A DNA stretch of 64,000 bases, taken from assembly GCA_039196965.1 (NCBI GenBank), contig JBCCUK010000001.1:124001-188000 (forward strand), in the 5' to 3' direction. The position numbers and the translations under genes are program-made. Positions 63,081 through 64,000 of this stretch are shown in pieces; the stretch's first letter is position 1, and the number at the start of each line of letters is the position of its first letter. The notes below the pieces were generated by a model. The model had not been told where the DNA came from, did no database searches, and saw only the letters and a list, made by a program, of their open reading frames with translations. The stretch comes from CALLCD01 sp039196965. GTDB taxonomy: Bacteria > Pseudomonadota > Alphaproteobacteria > Caulobacterales > Hyphomonadaceae.

Positions 63081-63750
63081 CTAACAAAAAGCCGTTCTGC
63101 ATGATTTTTGATGGTTGTCTGGCCGCAGTCTTTCGGTTGAGCTTCCCGTTTTGAAGCCAGCGCCTGACCGCACCTTCGACGAGACCTTGCGCCGTCGAGC
63201 CTGAAGCTCAACGTCTCCAGGATGAAATGCGCTCGCCGCAATAGCTGCCCGACACATAGTGGTAATCTGAGTTCGCATCCGGCTTCCAGATGTTCCATCT
63301 TGGTTAGATACCAATTCTGTCGGTATAAAGAGCAGTTCTACAAGCGACTCACGTTGCTCGGCTAGGCGAAACACACCTTTGCATAGCTGGTCCAACTGAG
63401 CTGCATAGTCTCCGCTTTTTTTCCAGTCCGTGCTCATTTGCTCCGCGAATTCTTTTTTCGAGCGCATCGTTCATGGCGCGGAGCAAGGCGAGCTTCGTGT
63501 CATAGAAGCGATAAACCTTGCCCACGTCGACGCTTGCCTCTTTTGTTATACAGGCCATTGATGGCTGCTCGTACCCATGTGCGGTAAACTGGTTCATTGC
63601 CGCCTCATGCAGTGCGGCACGTTTGCTTTCAGTATCCCTCGTCCGTTGGTCGACTGGTTTGGTTTTCCCATTTTTCATAAATGAATGAATTTTCATTAGT
63701 GTTGACATTTCAAGCGACGGCTCGCCTTGACAGTCCACGGCGCGTCCCAA
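63081..63750 (-). pseudogene. TetR family regulator, frame interrupted near A tracts
   Basis: The N-terminal helix-turn-helix (ALHEAAMNQFTAHGYEQPSM..VDVGKVYRFYDTKLALLRAM) lies in one frame, while the ligand-domain part (AAQLDQLCKGVFRLAEQRES) lies in another. The frames meet between an A7 tract (63416-63422) and an A6 tract (63453-63458), read as T runs on the plus strand. Losing one A in either tract would restore one protein, and the A6 solution gives the better helix (ALEKEFAEQMSTDW). This may be a true frameshift, slippage or an assembly error. The extreme C-terminus is also unconvincing. The upstream start could be TTG 63750, with GAGGAA ahead of it, or an internal ATG. Confidence 0.7.
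63680..63697. promoter_or_regulatory. Inverted repeat at the TetR start
   Basis: AATGAA-N6-TTCATT forms a perfect inverted repeat at 63680-63697 over the start region of the TetR gene. TetR proteins often bind such palindromes to repress their own gene. The link here is an inference. Confidence 0.4.
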
Positions 63751-63802
63751 ATCGTGAATTTCCTCTCTAGTACTTCCTATGCCTACCTATAGTACAAGAA
63801 TA

Positions 63803-64000
63803 TCATGTCTGAGTGGCATTACCATTCCGTGGCTTGGTAAAATTAGTGTCCCATTTGGAAGTGGGATATTCACAGGGAAAGGGCGCTTGAAGTGGGTAAT
63901 CTGCGGCATTGGTCATCGGTTGATGGCAATAAATCCATTTCATTACCTTAATAATTTGCTTCAGATCGTCCGGCTTGTGGTGATAATGTTTGTTCGACTT
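63803..64000 (-). CDS. 3' end of an unidentified gene running off the window
   Basis: On the minus strand 65 codons are open from the window edge to a TGA (63803-63805). The composition is protein-like, with segments such as HHKPDDLKQIIKVMKWIYCH and ending RNGNATQT. No start is in the window. I do not recognise the family. It would be transcribed toward the TetR gene. Confidence 0.45.
   Translation of the reverse strand, partial: KSNKHYHHKPDDLKQIIKVMKWIYCHQPMTNAADYPLQAPFPCEYPTSKWDTNFTKPRNGNATQT

Noticed and set aside
1..64000. CRISPR arrays, rRNA genes, complete tRNA genes, prophage or insertion sequences
   Set aside because: Reading the window showed no regular direct repeats with spacers, no rRNA-like segments and no transposase or integrase genes. 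Very short or degenerate elements could have been missed.

Overview
The window looks like a chromosomal segment of an alphaproteobacterium. Supporting signs are the gyrA-coaD-peptidylprolyl isomerase-queA gene order, divergent uvrA and ssb flanking a GAAC-N7-GAAC direct repeat (the alphaproteobacterial type of LexA box), an UrcA-family protein, the sdhE-mfd pair and an argD-argF-hslO operon. I cannot place it to genus. Coding density is high, with many ATGA overlaps and convergent genes that touch or overlap.

Layout. 1-4.5 kb: end of an unidentified gene, a terminator, then argD-argF-hslO-methyltransferase-TfoX-like on the plus strand. 4.5-12.3 kb: a PaaG-like crotonase, a coniferyl-aldehyde-type dehydrogenase, a small secreted protein, a DEAD-box helicase, trmFO and two related membrane proteins. 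12.3-21.4 kb: uvrA, the SOS box, ssb, then queA, a periplasmic cyclophilin, coaD and gyrA on the minus strand. 21.5-29.2 kb: a kelch lipoprotein, UrcA, sdhE-mfd and sufS-sufT-sufA.

29.5-44.6 kb is a corrinoid uptake and salvage locus. cobO and bluB come first. A cobalamin riboswitch (about 30,884-31,043) then precedes btuB-btuF-btuC-btuD-cobQ-cbiB-cobC, followed by cobU on the opposite strand. The locus ends with a three-gene operon that I consider the most interesting item. It encodes a CobN-like chelatase with a signal peptide and a C-terminal membrane anchor (so probably periplasmic), an ExbB/TolQ/MotA-like proton channel, and a DUF2149 protein that could play an ExbD-like part. No corrin-ring synthesis gene and no CobS/CobT partner lies in the window. 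This fits proton-motive-force-driven handling of corrinoid or another metal tetrapyrrole outside the cytoplasm better than de novo cobalt insertion.

44.6-57.3 kb is an accessory catabolic region. It opens with about 1.1 kb of apparently decayed sequence. After that come an OYE-type iron-sulfur flavoprotein, the glutathione-dependent formaldehyde pathway (adhC-fghA), a CaiB-type CoA-transferase with an enoyl-CoA hydratase, an AraC regulator, a Baeyer-Villiger-type monooxygenase, an amine-oxidase-like flavoprotein and a membrane protein. 57.3-62.8 kb returns to housekeeping genes: yqgE, peroxiredoxin, SPFH-NfeD, xseA and an NDH-2-like flavoprotein. The right end holds a TetR gene split between two frames near adenine tracts, then an unfinished minus-strand reading frame at the edge.

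All calls come from reading the sequence and recalling protein families. No search or structure prediction was run.
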